Source of the DNA: Tritrichomonas musculus
Lineage: Eukaryota; Parabasalia; Tritrichomonadida; Tritrichomonadidae
Assembly (NCBI GenBank): GCA_039105265.1
Contig: JAPFFF010000059.1
Span: 248,001-312,000 of the forward strand
Direction: 5' to 3'
DNA length: 64,000 bases
Shown in pieces: positions 52,463-61,763 of the stretch; position 1 is the stretch's first letter, and every line of letters starts with the position of its first letter. The position numbers and the translations under genes were made by a program. The notes below the pieces were generated by a model. It made no database searches. It saw only the letters and a list, made by a program, of their open reading frames with translations, and was not told the origin of the DNA.

Positions 52463-54202
52463 ATGAGCGGTACACGTTCTTTGCCTCCTAAAAGATCATC
52501 GCTTTCTCAAAAATCGCAATTAAGTCTTAGTAAACCAAAATTTGCCACAAATAACAATCAACCAAACAAATATCTTAAATCAACCAATGTTAAAACAAAA
52601 CCTCTAAAAAAATCATCATCGAGCATTAGCATTAATCCTAACACCAAAGTAAAAATTGGAGATATTGAACAAACCAATCCAAATGAATTAATAAATAATA
52701 ATAATAATAATTCGCAGAACGAAATAAATGCTAATTCACAATCAATTGAAAGCAATGATAATACTGTACAGCAAATTAAGCCTAGGTTTCCTCCAGGCGT
52801 CACTGTTGATGAAGCTGGAAAAACGCCAATTAGCCCTACATTAGCAAAACAAAATTATAGAAGAATGCTCACTGCTTATGAAATGACTGAAATTAACAAC
52901 TATCCTGAAATATATTATATTGGAAAATCTATCTCTAAAAAAAACGCAAAAGAAGACTTCGATCAATACCAAACTTTCCAATATCAAGCAATATCTGGTG
53001 ATCATATTGCATATCGTTACGAAATCCTCTCCTTTATTCATACTGGAACATTTTCCACAATATTTAAATGCACCGACCATAAAAGCAAAGAAAAAGTTGC
53101 CATAAAAATTTATGTAAACACTCCAGAAATTCATCAGAAAAAGCAAGCTGAAGTTGAAAATATGAAAATAATATCATCAAATGATTCTTCTATTGATATG
53201 ACTCCCTCAGAACAATTGCAAAGGTTATCATCTGATGCAAATACATCCAATCGAAATATTAAACATTTTGTCAAATTAATAGACGGTTTTGTTTTCAGAA
53301 ATCACATTTGTATTGTAATGGAGCTTCTTGGTGAATCATTGGCTGATTTCATGAAACAAAAGCCATCACAAAAGCCGACCAAAGAAGAACAGAAAAATAG
53401 TCCATTTTCACCACTCATGGTGAAATTAATAGCATACCAAATCATGGATGGTCTTGCAGACATTCATCGCAAAAAAATCATTCATGGCGATTTGAGGCCA
53501 CAAAACATTCTCTTCACAAATTTTCAGCAAGAAGAATCGTCAAAGGCGAAAGCAAAAAGTGTCAAAAACGATAAGAAAACAACACAAAAAGAGAAAAATG
53601 ACCAACAAAACTTATCACCTCACTTCACATTTTCATTCACTGAAGTTGACAATATCACTTTGATGAGCAAAGTAAAGATCGTTGATTTTGGCTCGAGTTG
53701 CAAGCAAACCGAAATCGTCTCAAATCACTTCCTAAACAGATTTTATAGGGCTCCTGAGGTTGTTCTAGGTTCATCGTTTGGAACAGCAATTGATGTGTGG
53801 TCTGCTGGATGCATCATTATTGAGTTATTGACGGGAAAGCCACTTTTTCCCGCTGTAAATGACACAGATTTGCTGGCAAAATTCATCGAGACACTTGGAC
53901 AACCGCCAGCAACCGTTGTGGAGATGAAGTCAGACTTTCAACCGAAATCTCCACAAGGAAAAGCAGCAAAGAAATTGCAGCCCACAAAAAATAAATTCTT
54001 TGACAAGGATGGAAGCTTGCTGAACCTTGCGATGCAGCCTGTCCCTTTCAAAAACCGTTTGACTTCAATTTTAAAGACAAGTGATACAATGATGATCGAC
54101 TTTCTGTCAAAATGCTTGGAATGGGATAAGTCAAAAAGATTGTCAGCTGCAAAGTTGGCCAAACATCCGTGGATCGCAGCTTTGGCCAAACAAAATATTT
54201 AA
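52463..54202 (+). CDS. DYRK-type CMGC protein kinase
   Basis: 579 residues. The N-terminal 130 are Ser/Asn/Lys-rich and probably disordered. A DYRK-homology-like box (LTAYEMTEINNYPEIYYIG) precedes the kinase at about 190-575. Landmarks are VAIK (K215), HGDLRPQN (H341, D343), VDFG (D408), activation segment NHFLNRFYRAPEV and CMGC-type DVWSAGCIIIELLTGKPLFP. The glycine loop is weak (HTGTFSTIF), the HRD Arg is Gly, and the first Tyr of the usual YxY is Phe. A roughly 30-residue Lys-rich insert (KAKAKSVKNDKKTTQKEK) follows the catalytic loop. DYRKs phosphorylate Ser/Thr and autophosphorylate the second Tyr, which is kept. Intact; convergent with the RCC1 gene 109 bp away. Confidence 0.93.
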   Translation: MSGTRSLPPKRSSLSQKSQLSLSKPKFATNNNQPNKYLKSTNVKTKPLKKSSSSISINPNTKVKIGDIEQTNPNELINNNNNNSQNEINANSQSIESNDNTVQQIKPRFPPGVTVDEAGKTPISPTLAKQNYRRMLTAYEMTEINNYPEIYYIGKSISKKNAKEDFDQYQTFQYQAISGDHIAYRYEILSFIHTGTFSTIFKCTDHKSKEKVAIKIYVNTPEIHQKKQAEVENMKIISSNDSSIDMTPSEQLQRLSSDANTSNRNIKHFVKLIDGFVFRNHICIVMELLGESLADFMKQKPSQKPTKEEQKNSPFSPLMVKLIAYQIMDGLADIHRKKIIHGDLRPQNILFTNFQQEESSKAKAKSVKNDKKTTQKEKNDQQNLSPHFTFSFTEVDNITLMSKVKIVDFGSSCKQTEIVSNHFLNRFYRAPEVVLGSSFGTAIDVWSAGCIIIELLTGKPLFPAVNDTDLLAKFIETLGQPPATVVEMKSDFQPKSPQGKAAKKLQPTKNKFFDKDGSLLNLAMQPVPFKNRLTSILKTSDTMMIDFLSKCLEWDKSKRLSAAKLAKHPWIAALAKQNI

Positions 54203-54310
54203 ATATTTTTTTTATTATGTAAAAAGATTAAAAAACTATTTAAATTATTATCTTTTGCACGTGAAAACTTTCATTATCAATATGAGAATACAAGCAGGCA
54301 AACATTGTTG

Positions 54311-55423
54311 CTAAATGAATTGAACATAATAAATTAGTTTTAAAACTTTTTTTTTCTTTAAACAGAACCTTCTTGGAGCATCGCATCCAATGAACATGAA
54401 TGATGTAAAACATCCTGCAAAACAAAATGAAACTTCTTCTTTGATTATAGACTCTGTGAGTGGAAATATATCATCACATGCATCTCTTCCTATTGGCAGC
54501 TGTCCATACTTGTTGCTTCCACAGGCGAGAATTTTTCCATCCACTGTTCTAAAGAGAGAATGGTCCAATCCAGCTGACGCTTGAATGATTTTGTAACTGT
54601 TCAATGGCTCTATTAACGAAATTTTTTTGAAATTTTCATCTTTTTGGCCAATGCCAAGACAGCCATGGGTGTTCACGCCCCAGCCAAACACACGACCATC
54701 CTCACTCACAGCAAGACAATGACGATAAGTTCCCGAAATATCAACAATTTTTGTTTTAGCCAGCTCTTCAACAACAGAAAAATCGAGTTTGCGAGTTCCA
54801 TTTATTTTAGACATGTAAACTCGACCACTTTCACTCAAAGAAAACATGAAATAATAAAGACAAGCAACACTCACTGCTTTCTCACCATCAGGAAGTGGAA
54901 AAGATTCAATTTTCATTGTAGGCACAAATATGATTGATCCATCAGAGTCAATCGCAGCTGAATGGTAAAAGCCCCCAAAAAGTGCAGCTGGATTCAAATT
55001 GCCAGTTTTAAGAATCATTGGACTTTTTGTATATATTTGCTTTAATGCATATGCAAGTTGATAATGTTCTCCTCTTTTTCGAGGTGATACAAGATAGATG
55101 GTGTATAATAGGCCGCAAACAGCTGAAATTACATCACTATCTTTGTTTTTTTGGTCTAAAAGTGTTAATTTAGTGAAATCTTTCAAAAAAGAATTCGGAA
55201 TTGATTTTTGAATTCTTCCATCAACATTGTTACCAAGATCACATGCTTTACCATCATTCATCACAAATACTGTGTGGTTACCATAGCTAGATAATGATGA
55301 AATCTTAGAAGTATCAATTTTCAAAGAAATTGGAGGATTAATGATTGATTTTCCATCAGGGCTAGTGCTGTCTGATTCTCTACAAAGCTCGAATACTTGA
55401 TTATGTCCACAAATTGTTATCAT
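54311..55423 (-). CDS. RCC1-like beta-propeller protein
   Basis: 370 residues from ATG 55423 (MITICGHNQVFELC). RCC1 repeats are clearest in the second half: VFGWGVNTHGCLGIGQ, DHSLFRTVDGKILACGSNKY and GQLPIG. The first half is degenerate (HTVFVMNDGKACDLGNN). It ends in a basic tail. RCC1 folds serve as guanine-exchange factors for Ran or as general scaffolds; the low conservation argues for a scaffold. Its start faces that of the phosphoesterase gene with 126 bp between ATGs. Confidence 0.85.
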   Translation of the reverse strand: MITICGHNQVFELCRESDSTSPDGKSIINPPISLKIDTSKISSLSSYGNHTVFVMNDGKACDLGNNVDGRIQKSIPNSFLKDFTKLTLLDQKNKDSDVISAVCGLLYTIYLVSPRKRGEHYQLAYALKQIYTKSPMILKTGNLNPAALFGGFYHSAAIDSDGSIIFVPTMKIESFPLPDGEKAVSVACLYYFMFSLSESGRVYMSKINGTRKLDFSVVEELAKTKIVDISGTYRHCLAVSEDGRVFGWGVNTHGCLGIGQKDENFKKISLIEPLNSYKIIQASAGLDHSLFRTVDGKILACGSNKYGQLPIGRDACDDIFPLTESIIKEEVSFCFAGCFTSFMFIGCDAPRRFCLKKKKVLKLIYYVQFI

Positions 55424-55549
55424 ATAAACATTTAAATGTTTATATGAAAAAAGTTAGTAAAATTTTAATTCAAAAATCGACCTATAAAATTCTCAAAAAG
55501 TGGATTTCGATTTAAATTAAAATTTTTAAAATTTTTACATTTATTTATA
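55424..55549. promoter_or_regulatory. 126-bp shared divergent promoter region
   Basis: Lies between the ATGs of the RCC1-like gene (minus) and the phosphoesterase gene (plus). Contains CTCAAAAAGTGG at 55493 and a palindrome around ACATTTAAATGT at 55431. Both genes must start transcription within this short space. Confidence 0.55.
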
Positions 55550-56251
55550 ATGAATTCATCAAAAAATCCATTACCATTCGCTTTAAGAACTGATACTGCC
55601 ACAATTTATGACATTCCATCCACAATTGCAAATAATATTTGTGGTGTTGTTATAACAGATCAGCATTTTGGTAGATATATGCCATTTAAAAAAAGTTTTC
55701 CTGTTTTTAAGTCAAAATTAGAAGCTCTTCTCGATAATACGCATGCGACATGTTTGTTCATGCTTGGCGACACTATTGATTATCATTCAAGAAATTGGGA
55801 AGAATCAACAGAAGAAGTGTTCAATTATTTAGAAAATTTAAAAATTCCTGTTTTTTTAATTGGTGGTAATCACGATAAAGAACGCCTTTTATCTTTAAAT
55901 TATGATTTTAGCAAAAATTTGATATTTGTTAATGATACATTTATTCGAGTTAAACACTCAGATCCTAATGGTGAAAATTATTCAGGAATTCTAATGGGTC
56001 ATGATTTAGGTAATGATTTTCAAGTTGATCCACCAGATGCGCCAATTTATGTCAAATGGATGCGAGATGTTTTTACAAAATATTTCAATAAAGGTGAAAT
56101 GATGTTGCTAGGTCACACTCATCAAAATATTTCAATATGTCAGAGCGAATCTTACTCAATCAAACAATTTTCACCTGATTTTCAATCTTATCAATATGCA
56201 CTAATCGAAGACGTTGGTGATAGATATTCTGTTAAATTTGACCACATTTAA
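55550..56251 (+). CDS. calcineurin-like metallophosphoesterase
   Basis: 233 residues. All five metal- and phosphate-binding motifs are present in order: DQH (D37, H39), GDTIDYH (D74), GGNHDK (N107, H108), GHD (H151) and GHTH (H189, H191). The length suits a single compact domain with no extra modules. It is predicted to be a dinuclear metal phosphoesterase; the substrate cannot be told. It has no signal peptide. Intact. Confidence 0.92.
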   Translation: MNSSKNPLPFALRTDTATIYDIPSTIANNICGVVITDQHFGRYMPFKKSFPVFKSKLEALLDNTHATCLFMLGDTIDYHSRNWEESTEEVFNYLENLKIPVFLIGGNHDKERLLSLNYDFSKNLIFVNDTFIRVKHSDPNGENYSGILMGHDLGNDFQVDPPDAPIYVKWMRDVFTKYFNKGEMMLLGHTHQNISICQSESYSIKQFSPDFQSYQYALIEDVGDRYSVKFDHI

Positions 56252-56344
56252 AAGTGAATATATAAAAAATAATATTTTTATTGAGGTTTAGCAACCATAT
56301 ATATCATATTTTCAATCTAATTTTTTTTAAAATATCTTGGTATA

Positions 56345-56427
56345 TTTGATAGAGATTAATCAGTATTACTGCATAAAAGAAGGTTATTATGACATCATGA
56401 TTACAAAATGAATACTTCTTTTGCATG
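56345..56427. repeat. 83-bp identical repeat, copy 1
   Basis: Identical to 61681-61763. This copy covers the last eight or so codons and the 3' flank of the minus-strand PAS gene. Confidence 0.95.
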
Positions 56428-57091
56428 ATTTATATATTGCTTTGTTTGATCTTTTAAAATAAGAATATAAATATCGTCTAGTGCAGGTAAATAAGTTAAA
56501 ACTTCAGACAAAATTAATTTTGTACCATCATTTTTAATGTCAACAATTGTGATCTTGTAAGATTCTTTGAAAAGGTCGATTTTTTGTGTAGATATTTGGT
56601 CATTATCATCATTTTTATTCAGGTCAATGCTATCATTATCTTTTCTTTAATAACAATGATTCAAGAGCTAATAGATTTTGGTTATCATTATAGTTATCAA
56701 TGATGCTGCTGAAATTATTTTCCTTTGATTTTTGAATCTCTTTAAATCCATTGTTTCTTTTGCATTTTTCTTTTATCAAATAGAAATCACTTGAATTAAT
56801 GATTGATAATAAATTAAATTGATAAAGTTGTTCTCTAGATAGTCCAAAAAGTTTAGAAGTAGAATAATTGATAAATTGGATTTGCCAATATTTATTGAAA
56901 AATATAATTTGGCTAGGATTATTAGTAATATGCACTTTTAAAGGTGTCGTATTTTTAAATATTTTTGACTCAAATTGGCCTATCATTAACTCAACTAATG
57001 ATTGATTTTGAACAACAGAAATACGTGGTAATCGTTCAATCAAAATTCTCTCAATATTGAACTCTTCCTTCAAATTATTAATAATAAACAA
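56401..57091 (-). pseudogene. PAS-domain gene remnant
   Basis: The first 151 codons (57091-56636) include PSQIIFFNKYWQIQFINYST and LFGLSREQLYQFNLL, a PAS core. A one-base slip near AAAGAAAAG at about 56645 moves the sense to another frame, which then encodes KITIVDIKNDGTKLILSEVL and ends KEVFIL at TAA 56401. It looks like the C-terminal part of a larger sensor protein, possibly of the PAS-cyclase type; no catalytic domain is present. Convergent with the phosphoesterase gene. Confidence 0.65.
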
Positions 57092-57565
57092 ATTAATAAT
57101 AAAAAAGATAAATTATATTTACATAACAATGAGAACATTGATTTGAACATTGGTAAATTCAATGGAAGTTATTCAAAAAGTTAAAAGTAAAAAAAAAAAA
57201 AAAAAAATAAACATTATTATTTTCATTGTAATTAATAATCTGAAACTTAAATAGTGAAATATCTGTAGGAAAAAATCACAGTTCAATTTCAAGAACCTCA
57301 AAATATGAAATTCACAGAAAAAAAAAATGTTCAGCATTTCTAAATATCAGAAATTCAGCTGGTATATCCATCTTTGGTAGGAAATAACAACTTATATATC
57401 CAAGATATAGATTGAGAACATCTTTGCAAAGAAAGTTCAAAATCTATGTCATTCTGTTCCTAAATAAAAAGGTTCAATAATATTCTATTAAAAATTAAAA
57501 AATAATTTTAATTGTAATGTAGTAATTATTTTTTATTAATCATTAAGACTTCAATTACTCGCCTT
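57092..57565. other. gene-free spacer
   Basis: AT-rich with a 19-A run at 57189-57207 and CAAAAAGTTAAAAG at 57172. No gene seen. Confidence 0.5.
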
Positions 57566-57665
57566 AGGGTTTTGCTTTGATCGATCCTTTAGAAAAAAGA
57601 TCAACAATTTCTCGATGATTTTTTTCTCTTGCATAGTCAATGGCCGTTTTGTAAAAAAATTATTT
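57566..57665 (-). pseudogene. terminal ankyrin repeat of the satellite-bearing gene
   Basis: Reads KTAIDYAREKNHREIVDLFS and ends with a stop just after KGSIKAKP. This is the normal last ankyrin repeat and C-terminus of the gene starting at 60787, more diverged than the array units. Confidence 0.7.
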
Positions 57666-59608
57666 CAAAATTCCATAAATCATTCAATTTTTCAACATAA
57701 TGAAAAAAGTTAGATTTGAATTCCATGAATGTTTTGATTTAAAATGTTTTTCTTGTCGATATCAATGCCTTCTTGTCTTAGTAATAGTTCAACAATTTCT
57801 TTATGGCCATTTTCTGCAGCAAGAATCAACGCCGTATTATTAAATGTTCGAGTTAAATTCCATAAATCATTCAAGTTTGCAATATCATGAAAAAAGTTAG
57901 ATTTGAATTTTATGAATGTTTTGATTTATAATGCCTTGAATATTGATATCAATGCCTTCTTGTCTTAGTAATAGTTCAACAATTTCTTTATGGCCCTTTT
58001 CTACAGCATAAATCAACGCCGTATTATTAAATGTTCGAGTTAAATTCCATAAATCATTCAAGTTTGCAATATCATGAAAAAAGTTAGATTTGAATTTTAT
58101 GAATGTTTTGATTTATAATGCCTTGAATATTGATATCAATGCCTTCTTGTCTTAGTAATAGTTCAACAATTTCTTTATGGCCCTTTTCTACAGCATAAAT
58201 CAACGCCGTATTATTAAATGTTCGAGTTAAATTCTATAAATAATTCAATTTCTCAATCCAATGAAAAAAGTTAGATTTGAATTCCATGAATGTTTTGATT
58301 TAAAATGTTTTGAATGTTGATATCAATGCCTTCTTGTCTTAGTAATAGTTCAACAATTTCTTTATGACCTTCGTCCGCAGCAAGAATCAACGCCGTATTA
58401 TTAAATGTTCGAGTTAAATTCCATAAATAATTCAAGTTTGCAATATAATTAAAAAAGTTAGATTTGAATTCCATGAATGTTTTGATTTAAAATGCCTTGA
58501 ATATTGATGTCAATGCATTCTTGTCTTAGTAATAGTTCAACAATTTCTTTATGGCCATTTTCTGCAGCAAGAATCAACGCCGTATTATTAAATGTTCGAG
58601 TTAAATTCCATAAATAATTCGAGTTTTCAATTATATGAAAAAAGTTAGATTTGAATTTTATGAATGTTTTGATTTAAAATGTTTTTCATGTTGATGTCAA
58701 TGCCTTCTTGTCTTAGTAATAGTTCAACAATTTCTTTATGGCCATTTTCTGCAGCAAGAATCAACGCCGTATTATTAAATGTTCGAGTTAAATTCCATAA
58801 ATCATTCAAGTTTGCAATATCATGAAAAAAGTTAGATTTGAATATCATGAATGTTTTGATTTAAAATGTTTTTCTTGTCGATATCAATGCCTTTTTGTCT
58901 TAGTAATAGTTCAACAATTTCTTTATGACCTTCGTCTGCAGCAAGAATCAACGCCGTATTATTAAATGTTCGAGTTAAATTCTATAAATAATTCAAGTTT
59001 GCAATATAATCAAAAAAGTTAGATTTGAATATCATGAATGTTTTGATTTAAAATGCCTTGAATATTGATGTCAATACCTTCTTGTCTTAGTAATAGTTCA
59101 ACAATTTCTTTATGGCCTTCTTCTGCAGCACAAATCAACGCCGTATTATTAAATGTTCGAGTTAAATTCCATAAATAATTCGAGTTTGCAATATAATCAA
59201 AAAAGTTAGATTTGAATTTTATGAATGTTTTGATTTAAAATGCCTTGAATATTGATGTCAATACCTTCTTGTCTTAGTAATAGTTCAACAATTTCTTTAT
59301 GGCCATTTTCTGCAGCAAGAATCAACGCCGTATTATTAAATGTTCGAGTTAAATTCTATAAATAATTCAAGTTTGCAATATCATGAAAAAGTTAGATTTG
59401 AATATCATGAATGTTTTGATTTAAAATGTTTTGCATGTTGATATCAATACCTTCTTGTCTTAGTAATAGTTCAACAATTTCTTTATGGCCATTTTCTGCA
59501 GCAAGAATCAACGCCGTATTATTAAATGTTCGAGTTAAATTCTATAAATAATTTAAGTTTGCAACATAATCAAAAAAGTTAGATTTGAATTTTATGAATG
59601 TTTTTGTT
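57666..59608 (-). repeat. 187-bp ankyrin-derived satellite array
   Basis: Eleven occurrences of the marker GTTAGATTTGAA are spaced 187 bp apart (one spacing is 186). Each unit encodes on the minus strand one clean ankyrin repeat (NTALILAAENGHKEIVELLL, then RQEGIDIN) and a linker (NLNDLWNLTRTF). The unit is one base longer than 62 codons, so each repeat sits in a new frame and its own frame meets a TAA inside ATCTAAC; the next unit's frame can open at an ATG 14 bases earlier. Several units also carry a TAG in the linker in place of TGG. No GTATGT-like splice signals are seen. It is thus a coding repeat that became an out-of-frame satellite. Confidence 0.9.
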
Positions 59609-60787
59609 TTAAAATGTTATTTGAATGATTGATGTTTTAATCGCTGCATTTATGTCAATGGTTCCATCAATCAAATAAAGTTTAACAAGTGCGTAATAGT
59701 CAAATTCACATAAATAAAAAAACATGTTTTTGTATTTCATGTTTGTTGGGAAAAAACAATAATTGTAAGATTCAGTTGCATAACTATAAAGATTATCATA
59801 ATATTCTTTTTCAATGTCATTTTGGAGATCTTCTTCGTTCATTATATTGTCAATGAGGTAGTTCGAAATATCGTTGTGATGACAGTTAATCGATTCTTTA
59901 AGAATTAGTTCATAATCATTATATGGTGGAGAAATATGATTGTCTTCAAGATATCTGATCAGTTCTGCATTACAACTGTGAATTCCATAAATCCACATCC
60001 ATGATGTCAGTTCAACTCCTTTCTTTTCAATGTATTTGATGATGTCATTCGAGCCATAAAATGATGCATATTTAATCAGACTGATTTCGTTTTTATTAGT
60101 CAAACGTTGGTTTGTTTCAAAAATTGATTTTTTAATGCAAATTTCGAGTGACAAATTTCTTTGTTCTGTAAATCTGATAAATTCTTGAATTTCGTTATTT
60201 CGAATCAATTCACACAAATAATCATCATTCAATCCTTCTCGTCGTTTTTCATAGAAATTGGTTTCAATTTCTTTGTTCATCACTTCAATAAATTTATTGT
60301 CTTTTAATGATTTATTCTTCCTCCCGTATTTTTCAATGTTTTCTTCTGTGACAAACCGTTTGATTTCTGGTTGAAAATATTCACAATAGTTCTCTTCGAC
60401 ATATTCTGAACTAGTAATTATTGAAAAAATGTGTTCATCAATTATCATCATTTTTTCTTCAAGAAGAAAGAGAAGGATTCGCTTGTTATCTTTGAAAATG
60501 TTGAATATTTCTGAATTTGAAAAATATTTTTGGAGATCTTGTTTGAATTGTCTCAAAACTCGCTCAACTTTAGAAATAAAATTCCGAGAACGATGATGAT
60601 TGTTCACAATCCTGTTTATTAATCGTAATAATGCTTTAAATTCATGTTCGTCATTAATTATTTGTTGAGTCGAGACAAGATTAATGAAATTTTCATATTT
60701 GTCGTCACCATCTGATTCGTCTTCAAGGAATTCCAGAAGGGAATTTTGAATACTTTTCATTTTTCCAACATATTCTTCAATGTTCAT
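59609..60787 (-). CDS. N-terminal domain of ankyrin-family protein
   Basis: 392 residues from ATG 60787 (MNIEEYVGKMKSIQNSLLEF). The helical N-terminal domain (about 1-150) resembles those of the genes at 31241 and 35548. Ankyrin-like helices follow (LIKYASFYGSNDIIKYIEKK, VKLYLIDGTIDINA). The frame ends at 59609, just inside the first unit of the 187-bp array. The intact gene would continue through the array to the stop at about 57566. The 392-residue product alone may still fold. Confidence 0.8.
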   Translation of the reverse strand: MNIEEYVGKMKSIQNSLLEFLEDESDGDDKYENFINLVSTQQIINDEHEFKALLRLINRIVNNHHRSRNFISKVERVLRQFKQDLQKYFSNSEIFNIFKDNKRILLFLLEEKMMIIDEHIFSIITSSEYVEENYCEYFQPEIKRFVTEENIEKYGRKNKSLKDNKFIEVMNKEIETNFYEKRREGLNDDYLCELIRNNEIQEFIRFTEQRNLSLEICIKKSIFETNQRLTNKNEISLIKYASFYGSNDIIKYIEKKGVELTSWMWIYGIHSCNAELIRYLEDNHISPPYNDYELILKESINCHHNDISNYLIDNIMNEEDLQNDIEKEYYDNLYSYATESYNYCFFPTNMKYKNMFFYLCEFDYYALVKLYLIDGTIDINAAIKTSIIQITF

Positions 60788-61035
60788 CTTTATTTAAAAG
60801 TATTGAAATGTGATATGAAAATGATAAAATATGAAATGTGATATGAAAATGATTTCAATCAATTTATCAAATTTGTTAATATCAAATTCAATGATATTCC
60901 AGCGAATGAAATTGGCAATTTTAGAACCAAAAATTGTGATTTTGAGGGGAAAAAACGATTATAAAGTTGAATTTTTTTGAATAGAAAATTCTGCAAAAGA
61001 TCGGGGAAAAATATTCGGATTATTTTAAAAAATGA

Positions 61036-61653
61036 AAAAATAGCGAGATAGGTTCCCATGAATCAGAACCATTGACTAATTTTGAGCGATGTATAAGACT
61101 TCGTAAACAAGGTGATCCTCTTGGGTTTCATAATATATGTATTCTCTATGAGCGAGGAGAAGAAATTGAACAAAATTATTCAAAAGCAATTGAATATTAT
61201 GAAAAAACAGCTCAATTAGGATTTTCTATGAGTTTCTCCTATTTAGGAATTTTATATGAAGAATGAAACGGTGTTGAACAGAATTATGCAAAATCAATTG
61301 AATATTATGAAAAGGCAAGTTTACAATGCCATGAATGTTGGATATATCAATTGGAAGAATATTTCAATGGTGATTTTGTATAACAGAATTACGCGAAAGC
61401 AATTGAATACATTAAAGAATTGGAAGAAAAAGGAAATATTGATGCAATCAGGTATTTAGCTTATCTCAATTTTGGCGAAATGTGTTATAAAGGCTTGGAT
61501 GTTGAGAAAAATGATTTATTGGCTCTTAGTTATTTCAAAAAGTCAGGCGAAATTGGAAATTCAAAGGCATTAGTCAAAATTGGCACTTTTTATGTTGACG
61601 GGAAATGTGTTGAAAAAGATTATAAAAAAGCTTTGGAATGGTCAATTTGTTAA
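61036..61653 (+). pseudogene. Sel1-repeat gene with two in-frame stops
   Basis: One continuous frame of about 205 codons holds four to five Sel1 repeats. It begins within SHESEPLTNFERCIRLRKQG, then ICILYERGEEIEQNYSKAIE and LGILYEE, a TGA at 61264-61266, NGVEQNYAKSIEYYEKA, FNGDFV, a TAA at 61381-61383, then QNYAKAIEYIKELEEKG and a last repeat ending WSIC at TAA 61651. Comparison with neighbouring repeats shows that the stops replaced Gly (EEGNGVEQN) and Glu (FVEQNYAK). There is no start codon in frame; upstream (60940-61030) degenerate sequence resembles the N-terminal part of Sel1 proteins. Confidence 0.8.
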
Positions 61654-61680
61654 ACAAGGGGAAGATTTTTCTTTTAAATG

Positions 61681-61763
61681 TTTGATAGAGATTAATCAGT
61701 ATTACTGCATAAAAGAAGGTTATTATGACATCATGATTACAAAATGAATACTTCTTTTGCATG
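61681..61763. repeat. 83-bp identical repeat, copy 2
   Basis: Identical to 56345-56427, same orientation, 5,336 bp away. Here it follows the Sel1 pseudogene, with no PAS gene next to it, so it is a transplanted gene end. Confidence 0.95.

Noticed and set aside
57666-59608. One short intron per 187-bp ankyrin unit
   Set aside because: An intron of 88 nt would restore 33 codons per unit, but no GTATGT-like 5' site or fitting branch/acceptor motif recurs at the right places.
1024-61653. Reassigned stop codons
   Set aside because: TAA, TGA and TAG all end intact genes or gene pieces here (for example TAG at the kinase-Sel1 gene, TAA at the SNARE and DYRK genes), so a changed code is not supported.
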